Shown here: one piece after another, positions 27,357 through 35,091 of the stretch
How positions within the stretch are numbered: position 1 is the stretch's first letter
Layout: each line of letters starts with the position of its first letter
NCBI RefSeq assembly: GCF_023218175.1
Contig: NZ_JALPTH010000008.1
Coordinates: 62,001-126,000, forward strand
Direction: 5' to 3'
DNA length: 64,000 bases
DNA from: Streptomyces lichenis
GTDB taxonomy: Bacteria > Actinomycetota > Actinomycetes > Streptomycetales > Streptomycetaceae
Notes under the pieces: model-generated
What the model was told of the DNA's origin: nothing
Database searches by the model: none
The model's input: only the letters and a program-made list of their open reading frames with translations
Position numbers and translations under genes: made by a program

Positions 27357-27683
27357 TTTCCTCGCCTCCATGGCGTGCTCGACGGCCTCGGCCATCTTCC
27401 TGAGCTCGGCGATCCGGGCGGACAGCAGCGCGTGCTGGCGCCGCAGGTGCTCCCGCGGGTCCGTGTCCGGGTCGTCGAGCAGGGCCGCGACCTGGTCGAG
27501 CGGGAAGCCCAGCTCCCGGTAGAACATGATCTGCTGCAGCCGGTCGAGGTCGGCCTCGTCGTAGCGCCGGTGGCCCGCGTGGCTGCGGCCGCTCGGAGCG
27601 AGCAGCCCGATCTCGTCGTAGTGGTGCAGGGTGCGCACCGTCACCCCGGCGAAACCGGCGACCTGTCCCACGGAGTAGCCCAT
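26922..27683 (-). CDS. tipA: MerR-family thiopeptide-responsive regulator TipA (TipAL form)
   Basis: 253 residues, the same length as the classical TipAL. The N-terminal MerR DNA-binding domain (MGYSVGQVAGFAGVTVRTLHHYDE, residues 1-75) and a dimerisation coiled coil precede the TipAS antibiotic-binding domain (about 110-253). The latter carries two cysteines in FYDCAYTMHRCLGEMYVADQ; in the known protein a cysteine here bonds covalently to thiostrepton. The protein activates its own promoter, which is present upstream with its 19-bp spacer. An internal TTG start gives TipAS. Start ATG 27683 has GGGAGCGGGG upstream. Confidence 0.95.
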   Translation of the reverse strand: MGYSVGQVAGFAGVTVRTLHHYDEIGLLAPSGRSHAGHRRYDEADLDRLQQIMFYRELGFPLDQVAALLDDPDTDPREHLRRQHALLSARIAELRKMAEAVEHAMEARKLGINLTPEERFEVFGEHDPEQYQEEVEQRWGDTEAYRQSQQRTAGHTKADWQRIKGEMDDWNARYAALLAAGEPPTGERAMDLAEEHRRHLHDTFYDCAYTMHRCLGEMYVADQRFTAHYDALHPGFAEHLAAAIGANADRHGG

Positions 27684-27718
27684 GGCTCCCCGCTCCCTTC
27701 TTCCTCGGTACGCCTCTC

Positions 27719-27749
27719 AGCCTGGGCCCTCACGCCACGTGAGGTGCAA
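27719..27749 (-). promoter_or_regulatory. tipA promoter with MerR-type 19-bp spacer and operator
   Basis: On the minus strand: -35 TTGCAC (27744-27749), 19-bp spacer (27725-27743) and -10 CAGGCT (27719-27724). The spacer overlaps a perfect dyad CCTCACG-N3-CGTGAGG (27728-27744). The elongated spacer and central palindrome are the arrangement at which MerR-family activators untwist DNA, and this closely matches the described ptipA. Confidence 0.88.
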
Positions 27750-27764
27750 GTCCCCTCAGCCGCG

Positions 27765-28571
27765 CTAACCGCCGAGGCGGCGGAAGCGGCCCACGGCGAG
27801 CGGGAGGAACACCGCGACCAGCAGCAGCGGCCAGGCCACCGCCAGGAGCGCGGCGTGCTCGGCGGCCCAGGAGCCGCCCGCCGCGGCCGCCGCCCCCGGG
27901 GCGCCGACCAGGTCCCGCACCGCCGTCGCGGTGGCGGATACCGGGTTCCACTCCACGGCCGCGGCCAGCCAGTCCGGCATCGACGCGGGCGCGGCGAACG
28001 CGGTGGAGAGGAACCCCACCGGCCAGATGAGGATCTGCACCGCCTGCACCAGCTCCGGGCGGCCCGCCACCATCGCCAGGTGGATGCCCACCCACAGCAT
28101 GGCGAAGCGCAGCAGGAGCAGCAGTCCCGCGGTCGCCGCGAGCGCCCCGGCCCCGCCCCCGGGCCGCCAGCCCACCGCGTAGCCGACCGCGAGCATCACG
28201 GCGAGGCCCACCGCCGACTGGAGCATGTCGGCGGCCGAGCGGCCGACCAGCACCGCCCCGTCGGCCATCGGCATGGCCCGGAAGCGGTCGATCACGCCCT
28301 TGTCGAGGTCCCGGGTCACCGAGAGCATGGTCGACTCAAGGCCGAAGGCCATGGTGAGGGCGAGCATCCCGGGGACCAGGTAGTCGACATAGGCGCCGTC
28401 CACGCCCCGGCCGCCGCCGATGAGGTAGCCGAACATCAGCAGCAGCATCACCGGGAAGACCAGCCCGACCACGACCTGGGCCGGCTGCCTCGCCCAGTGC
28501 GCCAGCTCCCGCCGGGTCATCGTCCACGAGTCGGCCGCCGCCCAGGTCACCGCCGAGCCGAGCGCGCTCAT
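27765..28571 (-). CDS. ABC-2 type drug exporter permease (DrrB-like)
   Basis: 268 residues with six membrane segments and an ABC-2 signature region around the [19 protein letters not shown] loop, as in DrrB/NodJ permeases. It starts within the end of the ATPase gene (ATGA overlap at 28568-28571), so the subunits are made together. The operon is preceded by a PadR-family regulator, which suggests export of a drug or secondary metabolite. The substrate cannot be inferred. Confidence 0.9.
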   Translation of the reverse strand: MSALGSAVTWAAADSWTMTRRELAHWARQPAQVVVGLVFPVMLLLMFGYLIGGGRGVDGAYVDYLVPGMLALTMAFGLESTMLSVTRDLDKGVIDRFRAMPMADGAVLVGRSAADMLQSAVGLAVMLAVGYAVGWRPGGGAGALAATAGLLLLLRFAMLWVGIHLAMVAGRPELVQAVQILIWPVGFLSTAFAAPASMPDWLAAAVEWNPVSATATAVRDLVGAPGAAAAAGGSWAAEHAALLAVAWPLLLVAVFLPLAVGRFRRLGG

Positions 28572-29542
28572 GCCGGCACCTCCGTCCGCGCGGCCGCCGG
28601 GGTCTCGGTCAGCCGGAGCTCATCGGTCAGATGGAGGAAGACCTCGTCCAGGGTGGGGCGGCGGACCGCGATGTCCTCCGCCTCGACACCGGCTGCCGCG
28701 AGCTCCCGCACCGCCCGGGTCAGCGCGGCCATCCGGTCCGCGACCGGGGCGCTGACCAGCCGCCGGTCCGGGTCCACCGCGGCCCCGGCGGGCAGCAGCG
28801 CGGCGGCCTCGGCGAGCCGGCCGGCGTCCCGTACCACCACGTCGATCCGGTCGCCGCCCAGCCGGCCCTTCAGCTCGTCCACGGTGCCGTCGGCGATGAC
28901 CCGGCCGCGGGCGACCACCGAGACCCGGTCGGCGAGCTGGTCGGCCTCCTCCAGGTACTGGGTGGTCAGCAGGACGGTGGTGCCGCCGCCGACCAGTGAG
29001 CGCACCGCGTTCCACACCTCGGTGCGGCCGCGCGGGTCGAGCCCGGTGGTCGGCTCGTCCAGGAACAGCACCTCCGGTTCGGTGATCAGCGAGGCGGCCA
29101 GGTCGAGCCGGCGCCGCATCCCGCCGCTGTACCGCTTCACCGCCTTGCCCCCGGTGCCGGCCAGCCCGAACCGGTCCAGCAGCTCGTCCGCGCGGGCCCC
29201 GGCCCGGCGGGCGCCCAGGTGGTACAGCCGCCCGAACATCTCCAGGTTCTGCCGGCCGCTCAGCTCCTCGTCCAGCGCCGCGTGCTGGCCGAGCAGCCCG
29301 ATCCGGCGCCGCACCTCGCCCGCCTGGGTGCGGACGTCGTACCCGGCGACCCGGGCGGTGCCGCTGTCCTGGCGCAGCAGCGTCGCCATGATCCGTACGG
29401 CGGTGGTCTTGCCCGCCCCGTTGGGCCCCAGCACCCCGTGGACGGTGCCGCGCCGGACGCTCAGGTCCAGCCCGTCCAGGGCGTGCTTCTCCCCGTACCG
29501 CTTCCCGACGCCCTCCATGGTGATCGCCTCGCTGCCGGCCAT
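28568..29542 (-). CDS. ABC exporter ATP-binding protein (DrrA-like)
   Basis: About 324 residues. Walker [10 protein letters not shown], the Q-loop [14 protein letters not shown], signature [10 protein letters not shown], Walker [14 protein letters not shown] and a DrrA-type C-terminal domain. The ATG at 29542 ([11 protein letters not shown]) has GGAGGGGAG at the right distance; a GTG five codons upstream would place the ribosome binding site inside the gene. It forms a two-gene operon with the DrrB-like permease. Its promoter and two PadR-like dyads lie just upstream. Confidence 0.93.
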   Translation of the reverse strand: MAGSEAITMEGVGKRYGEKHALDGLDLSVRRGTVHGVLGPNGAGKTTAVRIMATLLRQDSGTARVAGYDVRTQAGEVRRRIGLLGQHAALDEELSGRQNLEMFGRLYHLGARRAGARADELLDRFGLAGTGGKAVKRYSGGMRRRLDLAASLITEPEVLFLDEPTTGLDPRGRTEVWNAVRSLVGGGTTVLLTTQYLEEADQLADRVSVVARGRVIADGTVDELKGRLGGDRIDVVVRDAGRLAEAAALLPAGAAVDPDRRLVSAPVADRMAALTRAVRELAAAGVEAEDIAVRRPTLDEVFLHLTDELRLTETPAAARTEVPA

Positions 29543-29565
29543 CCCGCTCCCCTCCACCGTCGGAT

Positions 29566-29581
29566 TAGTAAATCTTGACTA
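29566..29581. promoter_or_regulatory. PadR-type operator dyad A
   Basis: TAGTAAATCTTGACTA, an imperfect 7-2-7 dyad, lies between the inferred transcription start and the start codon of the ABC operon. It matches dyad B at 29645-29660 in inverted orientation. Confidence 0.6.
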
Positions 29582-29622
29582 CAGTGCGACGAGGCAAGGG
29601 AGCACCCCGGTCGGGAGCCCGA

Positions 29623-29660
29623 ACGATAGACCGCGAGGCGGAGCTAGTCAAACTTGATTA
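29623..29660 (-). promoter_or_regulatory. ABC exporter promoter overlapping operator dyad B
   Basis: On the minus strand: -35 TTGACT (29646-29651), 17-bp spacer, -10 TATCGT (29623-29628). The -35 lies inside the second dyad TAGTCAAACTTGATTA (29645-29660). Binding of a repressor here would block RNA polymerase. These A/T-rich boxes stand out from the GC-rich surroundings. Confidence 0.65.
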
Positions 29661-29671
29661 ACAGGGGGGTG

Positions 29672-30313
29672 TCAGCGGTGGTCGCCGGGGTGGGGCACAC
29701 CCGTGGCGTACGGGTTCTCCTGGCCCTCGGCGAGGACGCCGACGAAGTGCTCGCCCTCCCCGGCGAAGGTGTACGCCCCGCCCTCCACCCGCCGGATCAG
29801 CCCCCGGGTCCACTCGGCGCCGGTGTCGGCGGAGTCGAGCCAGTAGTTCATGATCTCGCCGATGTGACCGAACTGCCCGGGGCCCGCGTCGGGCGTGTAG
29901 TACTCGGTGACGGACTCCCGCCACTGCCGCAGCGCCGCCACCCGCTCGTTCAGCAGCGCCAGCACCTCGGCCCGCTCCAGCTCCACCATGAAGCCGATCG
30001 CCCCGGCCAGCGCGTCCGTCCCGGCCTCGGGGTCGGCCAGCCCGGCGCGCAGCAGGGCCAGGAACTCCTCGGTGCCCTGCTCGGTGACCTCGTACTCGGT
30101 GCGCGGCGGCCCGCCGGCGGTGCTGGGCGCCGTCTCGTAGGCGTGCAGCAGGCCCTGCTTGGCCATCTGCTTGAGCGCGTGGTAGATCGACCCCGGCTTG
30201 GCGTTGGACCACTCGTGGGCGCCCCAGAACTCCAGGTCGTTGCGGACCTGGTAGCCGTGCGCCCGCCCGTGCTGGCGCACCGCCCCGAGGACCAGCAACC
30301 GGATCGCCGACAT
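29672..30313 (-). CDS. PadR-family transcriptional regulator
   Basis: 213 residues. The winged-helix domain starts with MSAIRLLVLGAVRQHGRAHGYQVRNDLEFWG and continues with KPGSIYHALKQMAKQGLL and the wing TEYEVTEQG (residues 1-85). A C-terminal helical dimerisation domain follows. ATG 30313 was chosen because it begins the conserved fold; the frame is open upstream to 30415 without similarity. It sits directly upstream of the ABC exporter operon on the same strand, and its stop is 12 bp from operator B. It is the likely drug-responsive repressor of the exporter. Confidence 0.9.
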   Translation of the reverse strand: MSAIRLLVLGAVRQHGRAHGYQVRNDLEFWGAHEWSNAKPGSIYHALKQMAKQGLLHAYETAPSTAGGPPRTEYEVTEQGTEEFLALLRAGLADPEAGTDALAGAIGFMVELERAEVLALLNERVAALRQWRESVTEYYTPDAGPGQFGHIGEIMNYWLDSADTGAEWTRGLIRRVEGGAYTFAGEGEHFVGVLAEGQENPYATGVPHPGDHR

Positions 30314-30437
30314 GTGCACCCCTGTCCGTCCCACGCGACCGTCGTTCGCGACCGCGGTATGCGATCCGATCAGGGTACGGCGAGGGGTGGGGGCACACAC
30401 GACGGCGGTAGTCAACCGGACCGGTCCGCGACACGCG

Positions 30438-30469
30438 GGTGTCCCCGGCCCGGGCGGGCCGGGGACACC
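30438..30469 (-). terminator. Terminator after the aldehyde dehydrogenase gene
   Basis: Perfect 14-bp stem GGTGTCCCCGGCCC / GGGCCGGGGACACC with a 4-base loop, 17 bp downstream of the dehydrogenase stop. Confidence 0.85.
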
Positions 30470-30485
30470 GGACGGGGCGCGCGGG

Positions 30486-31943
30486 TCAGAACGGGAAGCG
30501 GCTGCGGCCGTGCTGGATGGAGATCCACTTGTGGGTGGTGAAGGCCTCCACGGTGGACTCGCCGTTCAGCCGGCCCACGCCCGAGTGCTTCTCGCCGCCG
30601 AACGGCACGATCGGCTCGTCGTGCACGGTGGAGTCGTTGATGTGGATCATCCCGGTGCGCACCCGCTGGGCCAGCCGGACGCCGCGCTCGATGTCACCGG
30701 TGTGCACCGCGCCGCTCAGGCCGTACGGGGTGTCGTTGGCGATCCGCACCGCCTCCTCGTCGCCGTCGAAGGGGATGAGGGTCACCACTGGGCCGAAGAT
30801 CTCCTGGCGCAGCACCGGGGAGTCGTCCGGTACGCCGGTGAGCACCGTCGGGGAGAGGACGTTGCCCTCGGCGGCGCCGCGCACCAGGGCGGTGGCGCCG
30901 CCCGCCACGGCCTGCTCCACCAGCGCGGTCACCGCCTCCACCTGCGAGGAGTTGATCAGCGGGCCGAGGTGGGTGGCCGGGTCCGCCGGGTCGCCGGACA
31001 CCAGGGAGCGCACCTTGGCGGTGAACTTCTCGGTGAACGCGGCCTCGACCGACCGGTCCACCAGCACCCGGTTGGCGGCCATGCAGACCTGGCCCTGGTG
31101 CACGAAGCGGCTGAAGACGGCCGCGTCCACCGCGTAGTCCAGGTCGGCGTCGTCCAGCACGATCAGCGCGCTGTTGCCGCCCAGCTCCAGGACCGAGCGC
31201 TTGAAGTTCGCGGCGCAGACGGTGGCCACGTGCCTGCCGACCTTGTCGGAGCCGGTGAAGGAGATCACCGAGGGCACCGGGTGCTCCAGCAGGGCGTCCC
31301 CGATCTCCGCGATGTCGGTGATCACCACGTTGAGCAGCCCGGCCGGCAGCCCCGCGTCCTCGAAGATCTTCGCGACCAGGCTGCCGCCGAGGATCGGGGT
31401 GTTCTGGTGCGGCTTGAGCACCACCGCGTTGCCCAGGGCCAGCGCGGGGGCGACGGACTTCAGCGACAGCAGGAAGGGGAAGTTGAAGGGGCTGATGACA
31501 CCGACCACACCGACCGGGACGCGGTAGAGGCGGTTCTCCTTGCCGTCCTCTGGGGAGGGCAGGATCCGGCCCTCGGGGCGCAGCGCCAGGTTGACCGCCT
31601 CGCGCAGGAACTCCTTGGCGAGGTGCAGTTCGAAGCCCGCCTTGGTGCGGGTGCCGCCGAGCTCGGCGATGATCGCCGCGGCGATCTCCTCCTCGCGCTC
31701 CTCGACCAGCCGCAGGGCCCGCTCGAAGACGGCGCGGCGGGCGTAGGGGTTGGTGTCGGCCCAGGCCCGCTGCGCCCGCTCGGCGGCCCGGTACGCCTGG
31801 TCGACCTCGTCCACGGTGGCCACCGTTATGGAGGCCAGCTTCTCGTCGTCGTAGGGGTTGAAGTCGATGATGTCCCACGAGCCGCCGCCGGTCCGCCACT
31901 CACCGTCGATGTACTGCTGGGCAAGGTCTGTGAAGTAGGACAT
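30486..31943 (-). CDS. NAD(P)-dependent aldehyde dehydrogenase (benzaldehyde/vanillin dehydrogenase-like)
   Basis: 485 residues. Oxidises aldehydes to acids in the cytoplasm; the overall pattern resembles aromatic aldehyde dehydrogenases. Visible motifs are SPFNFPF, the general base Glu in LELGGNSALIV, the nucleophile Cys in HQGQVCMAANR, EIFGPVV, and the C-terminal PFGGEKHSGVGRLNG. ATG 31943 (MSYFTDLAQQYIDGEW) has GGAAGGG upstream. Upstream lies a 15-bp perfect dyad ATGACGAGACGTCAT at 32037-32051. It is a single-gene unit with its own terminator. Confidence 0.92.
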   Translation of the reverse strand: MSYFTDLAQQYIDGEWRTGGGSWDIIDFNPYDDEKLASITVATVDEVDQAYRAAERAQRAWADTNPYARRAVFERALRLVEEREEEIAAAIIAELGGTRTKAGFELHLAKEFLREAVNLALRPEGRILPSPEDGKENRLYRVPVGVVGVISPFNFPFLLSLKSVAPALALGNAVVLKPHQNTPILGGSLVAKIFEDAGLPAGLLNVVITDIAEIGDALLEHPVPSVISFTGSDKVGRHVATVCAANFKRSVLELGGNSALIVLDDADLDYAVDAAVFSRFVHQGQVCMAANRVLVDRSVEAAFTEKFTAKVRSLVSGDPADPATHLGPLINSSQVEAVTALVEQAVAGGATALVRGAAEGNVLSPTVLTGVPDDSPVLRQEIFGPVVTLIPFDGDEEAVRIANDTPYGLSGAVHTGDIERGVRLAQRVRTGMIHINDSTVHDEPIVPFGGEKHSGVGRLNGESTVEAFTTHKWISIQHGRSRFPF

Positions 31944-32036
31944 GCCATCCCTTCCGGAACCGGGGCGGACACGGGACGGCCGGGAACGCCGGTGCGGCGG
32001 CCCCGGGCCTCGGGCCGCGGGCGCGGCCGGCCCCTC

Positions 32037-32051
32037 ATGACGAGACGTCAT
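32037..32051. promoter_or_regulatory. Dyad upstream of the aldehyde dehydrogenase gene
   Basis: Perfect dyad ATGACG-aga-CGTCAT about 95 bp before the start codon, next to GTCAACcaaGTTGAAC at about 32062-32079. Both are candidate operator elements in the 218-bp gap before the XRE regulator gene. Confidence 0.4.
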
Positions 32052-32161
32052 CCTACTGAGAGGTCAACCAAGTTGAACGGTTCCTTGCGATTCGCCTTCG
32101 CCGGGTTTCCGAGGTTGGCGGAATCGCGGCGGAGCCCGCCCCGCAGTCCGTTCAGCCGGGG

Positions 32162-33025
32162 TCAGATCAGCTGGAGCAGGCCGCGCAGCAGGTCGCGGGT
32201 CTCCTCCGGGCCGGGGCTGTCGGCGTGCAGCCGGGCGAGCGCCCGCTCGTACTGGGCCACGTCCTCCGGCTTGTCCAGATAGAGGGAGCTGGTCATCTGC
32301 TCCAGGTAGACCAGGTCGGAGAGGTCGGACTCGGGGAACCTGAGCATGGTGAAGGCGCCGCTCTCGCCCGCGTGCCCGCCGAAGCTGAACGGCATCACCT
32401 GGAGGGTGACGTTGGGGCGCTCGGACACGTCGATGAGGTGCTTGAGCTGCTCCCGCATGACGTTGCGGTCGCCGTACGGGCGGCGCAGCGCGGCCTCGTC
32501 CAGTACGGCGTGGAAGTGCGGGGCCCGCTCGGAGACCAGCACCTTCTGGCGCTCGGTGCGCAGCGCGACCCGGCGGTCGACCTCGGCCTCGGAGGCGCCC
32601 GGCATGCCGCGGGCGACCACGGCGTGCGCGTACGCCTCGGTCTGGAGCAGCCCGTGCACGAACTGCACCTCGTAGATCCGGATGAGCGAGGCGGCGCCCT
32701 CCAGGCCGATATAGGTCTGGAACCAGTTCGGCAGCACGTCGCCGTAACTGTGCCACCAGCCCGCGACGTTGGCCTCGCGCACCAGGGCGAGCAGCGCGGT
32801 GCGCTCGGTCTCCTCGGTGACGCCGTAGAGGGTGAGCAGGTCCTCGATGTCCCTGGCCTTGAAGCTCACCCGTCCCAACTCCATGCGACTGATCTTGGAT
32901 TCGGACGCCCGGATCGAGTAGCCGGCCGCCTCGCGCGTGATGCCCCGCGACTCGCGCAGCCGCCGCAGCTGCGAACCCAGCAGGATGCGCCGTACCACGG
33001 AGCCGCCCGACTCTGTTGCGGTCAC
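32162..33025 (-). CDS. XRE-family regulator with Scr1/DUF5753 domain (WhiJ-like)
   Basis: 287 residues. The helix-turn-helix occupies about residues 15-70 (LGSQLRRLRESRGITREAAGYSIRASESKISRMELGR). The rest is the DUF5753 domain (WFQTYIGLEGAASLIRIYE, QTEAYAHAVV, VMPFSFGGHAGESGAFTMLRF). In Streptomyces such WhiJ-like regulators occur with a DUF397 protein and an anti-sigma-like ATPase and influence development. Both partner types lie just across the divergent promoter region. Two 21-bp direct repeats upstream may be its operators. Confidence 0.9.
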   Translation of the reverse strand: MTATESGGSVVRRILLGSQLRRLRESRGITREAAGYSIRASESKISRMELGRVSFKARDIEDLLTLYGVTEETERTALLALVREANVAGWWHSYGDVLPNWFQTYIGLEGAASLIRIYEVQFVHGLLQTEAYAHAVVARGMPGASEAEVDRRVALRTERQKVLVSERAPHFHAVLDEAALRRPYGDRNVMREQLKHLIDVSERPNVTLQVMPFSFGGHAGESGAFTMLRFPESDLSDLVYLEQMTSSLYLDKPEDVAQYERALARLHADSPGPEETRDLLRGLLQLI

Positions 33026-33395
33026 GTCTCCACCCTCCCCACTCGCTGATGTGTACGACGGAGCACCCCCAGAACTCCGAGAAGCCGGATTCTGCCACCA
33101 AACGCTCCGAGGCGTACGCGATCGGTTACAGAAAGAGCCGCAGTGGCCGGAGGACGCCCCTCCGGATCACCGGCATATGACGCCGGATCACTGGCATATG
33201 ACCGGGGGATCACGCCGGAGCGAAGATTGGGTAGGGGAAGATTTGTCGCCAACCGGCACATATGACGATAGGCCGGGCGCGTGCACGTGCATCTGCCCTT
33301 GCATCGGGTGGTCGCTTTCGGAACCATGGGCCCCGCGCACCTGCGTACTCGTTCGTGTTGTCGCACCACAGCCGCGAATCCCGGGAGTGCCTCGC
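33026..33395. promoter_or_regulatory. Divergent regulatory region of the WhiJ-like locus
   Basis: No gene in this 370-bp gap. It holds a 21-bp direct repeat, CCGGATCACCGGCATATGAC at 33162 and CCGGATCACTGGCATATGAC at 33183, with a third partial copy GGCACATATGAC at 33255-33266. An 18-bp element GCGTGCACGTGCATCTGC at 33279-33296 recurs inverted upstream of the DUF397 gene at 34450-34467. These are likely binding sites for the XRE regulator. The region is visibly less GC-rich than its surroundings. Confidence 0.6.
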
Positions 33396-34007
33396 ATGGG
33401 GACGAATGGATCGACCATGCTCGCGCCTTTAAGGCAGGGGCTTATGCCGATCGACGCCGCGTCCGTCTCCTCCTCTGCCTCCTGCGCGCTGCCCGGCCGC
33501 TACGAAGCGGTGCGCGGGGCACGTGAGTTCACCAGCACCACGCTGGCCCGGTGGGAACTGTCCGAACGGTTCGACGATGTCGCGCTGGTGGTCTCCGAGC
33601 TGGTCACCAACGCCCTGCGGCACGCCCTGCCGCCCGAGGGCTCGGCGGAGCCGGTCCGCTACGAGGCCCCGGTGCGGCTGCATCTGATGCGCTGGACGGG
33701 GCGGTTGGTGTGCGCGGTGCGCGACCCGAGCCCGCAGTGCCCCACCGCCCGTGAGACGGAGGAGGACTTCGCGGCCGAGTCGGGGCGCGGGCTGCTGCTG
33801 GTGGAGTCCTTCAGCGACAGCTGGGGCTGGCACCCGCTGGCCGGCACCCTGCGCGGCAAGGTGGTCTGGGCGCTGTTCCGCCTGGTCGAGCCGGCCTGCC
33901 CGGCCGGGCTCTCCGACCCCCTGCCCACCGCCGGGCCGTCCTCTCCCGCGTGCCCCGCGGACCCGGTCGCTCCGACCACTCCGGCCGGTCCGGCCGCGTC
34001 ACCCTGA
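33396..34007 (+). CDS. ATP-binding protein, anti-sigma-factor kinase-like (HATPase_c)
   Basis: 203 residues. A GHKL ATPase fold with the N-box as VSELVTNALRHAL, a G1-like AVRDPSP and G2 SGRGLLLVESF. These small proteins resemble SpoIIAB/RsbW kinases and are numerous in Streptomyces. The last 30 residues are Pro/Ala-rich. The ATG at 33396 has GGGAG nine bases upstream. It is divergent from the XRE-Scr1 regulator and convergent with the DUF397 gene, forming the usual WhiJ-like trio. Confidence 0.85.
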   Translation: MGTNGSTMLAPLRQGLMPIDAASVSSSASCALPGRYEAVRGAREFTSTTLARWELSERFDDVALVVSELVTNALRHALPPEGSAEPVRYEAPVRLHLMRWTGRLVCAVRDPSPQCPTARETEEDFAAESGRGLLLVESFSDSWGWHPLAGTLRGKVVWALFRLVEPACPAGLSDPLPTAGPSSPACPADPVAPTTPAGPAASP

Positions 34008-34043
34008 TCCTTCGGCCGCCGGGGGGAGGCGGCCGTTCCCCCG

Positions 34044-34090
34044 CGAAGGCTCCGCGCCACCGGCACCGACCGGGCGGCGCGGAGCCTTCG
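34044..34090. terminator. Bidirectional terminator between the ATPase and DUF397 genes
   Basis: Perfect 15-bp stem CGAAGGCTCCGCGCC / GGCGCGGAGCCTTCG with a 17-base loop between two convergent genes. Confidence 0.85.
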
Positions 34091-34134
34091 CCGTAAGACC
34101 GATGGCCATCGAACCTCCAGCTAGAGCCGGCCGT

Positions 34135-34395
34135 TCAGTTCCCCACCAGGTGGTCGAACTCCCCGTCCTTCACGCCCAGCAGCATCGCCTCGATCTCGGC
34201 GGGCGTGTAGACCAGCGCGGGCCCGTCCGGGTGCCGTGAGTTGCGCACCGCCACCGCCCCGCCGGGCAGTTTGGCGAACTCCACGCAGGAGCCCTGCGAG
34301 TTGCTGTGCCGGCTCTTCTGCCAGACCACGCCGCACAGTTCCGTGGCCGCCATGCCGTTGTACGCGTGGTGCACAGAACTCTCCCGGGGATACAT
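34135..34395 (-). CDS. DUF397 protein
   Basis: About 86 residues. The DUF397 core is clear: VVWQKSRHSNSQGSCVEFAKL, VAVRNSRHPDGPALVYTPAEIEAML and KDGEFDHLVG. Such small acidic proteins are partners of Scr1/WhiJ-type XRE regulators and may antagonise them. The start is uncertain: ATG 34395 (MYPRES), a TTG at 34413 or ATG 34356 are all possible, and none has a good ribosome binding site. The 18-bp element shared with the ATPase promoter lies 55 bp upstream. Confidence 0.88.
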   Translation of the reverse strand: MYPRESSVHHAYNGMAATELCGVVWQKSRHSNSQGSCVEFAKLPGGAVAVRNSRHPDGPALVYTPAEIEAMLLGVKDGEFDHLVGN

Positions 34396-34413
34396 GATGC
34401 TTGGGTCAACCAA

Positions 34414-34708
34414 GCGGGATCATAGCTCCGTTCATATGCACCTGCATGAGCAGATGCACGTGCACGCGGGGTCATCCCCTGGTTACCACCTGGTCACCAC
34501 CGCGGGCCGGCCGACGGGGCCGCCTGCTACCAGGAAGACGTCCGGGAGCCGCCCAACGCTCCCGTTCTCCGCGACGGGTTCCGGCGGCACCCGTTCCGGT
34601 GACCCTGCGACTCGTCCCGGTGACCCTCCGGCCCGGTGCCGCATCCTTGCTGTCTCCCGCCGCCGCCCCCGGCTTGTTCCCGCCTCCTCTCCTCCACGGC
34701 ATACGAAA
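34414..34708. promoter_or_regulatory. DUF397 upstream region
   Basis: Non-coding. The inverted copy of the 18-bp element (GCAGATGCACGTGCACGC, 34450-34467) is present together with ATGCACCTGCAT at 34436-34447. The rest, to the S18 terminator, is GC-rich sequence in which I see no gene. Confidence 0.5.
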
Positions 34709-34749
34709 CCGGCCCTCCGCGGCGCTCGATCGGTGCCGCGGAGGGCCGG
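34709..34749 (-). terminator. Terminator of the zinc-free ribosomal protein operon
   Basis: Perfect 15-bp stem CCGGCCCTCCGCGGC / GCCGCGGAGGGCCGG, loop 11 bases, about 95 bp after the S18 stop, followed by a short T-containing stretch on the minus strand. Confidence 0.85.
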
Positions 34750-34842
34750 AATCCATCGCCCGGCAGCCGCTTCCCGCCCCGGGCGGCCGACGCGGCGCCC
34801 TCCGGTCCGGCTCAGGGCGGCCGGAAGGCGACCGGAACGGGA

Positions 34843-35088
34843 CTACCGCGCCGAGGAGCCGTACGGCAGCAGCGCCATCTCGCGGGCGTTCTTGATGGCG
34901 CGGGCCAACTGCCGCTGCTGCTGGGCGGAGACCCGGGTCACCCGCCGGCTGCGGATCTTGCCGCGGTCGGAGATGAACCTCCGCAGCAGATCGGTGTCCT
35001 TGTAGTCGATGGAAGTGATCCCGTCCCTGTCCAGCGGGTTGGGGCGGGGCCGGGCGGTCCTGCGGTCGGCGGCGCGGCGCGGGGACAT
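34843..35088 (-). CDS. rpsR: 30S ribosomal protein S18, zinc-independent paralogue
   Basis: 81 residues. The core [29 protein letters not shown] and [29 protein letters not shown] is diagnostic of bS18. No cysteine is present, as in the C-minus paralogues made during zinc starvation. It is the last gene of the minus-strand unit L33-L31-CobW-S18 with a 3-bp gap to the gene before. It should be controlled by the Zur-like site at 36704. Confidence 0.93.
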   Translation of the reverse strand: MSPRRAADRRTARPRPNPLDRDGITSIDYKDTDLLRRFISDRGKIRSRRVTRVSAQQQRQLARAIKNAREMALLPYGSSAR

Positions 35089-35091
35089 GGG

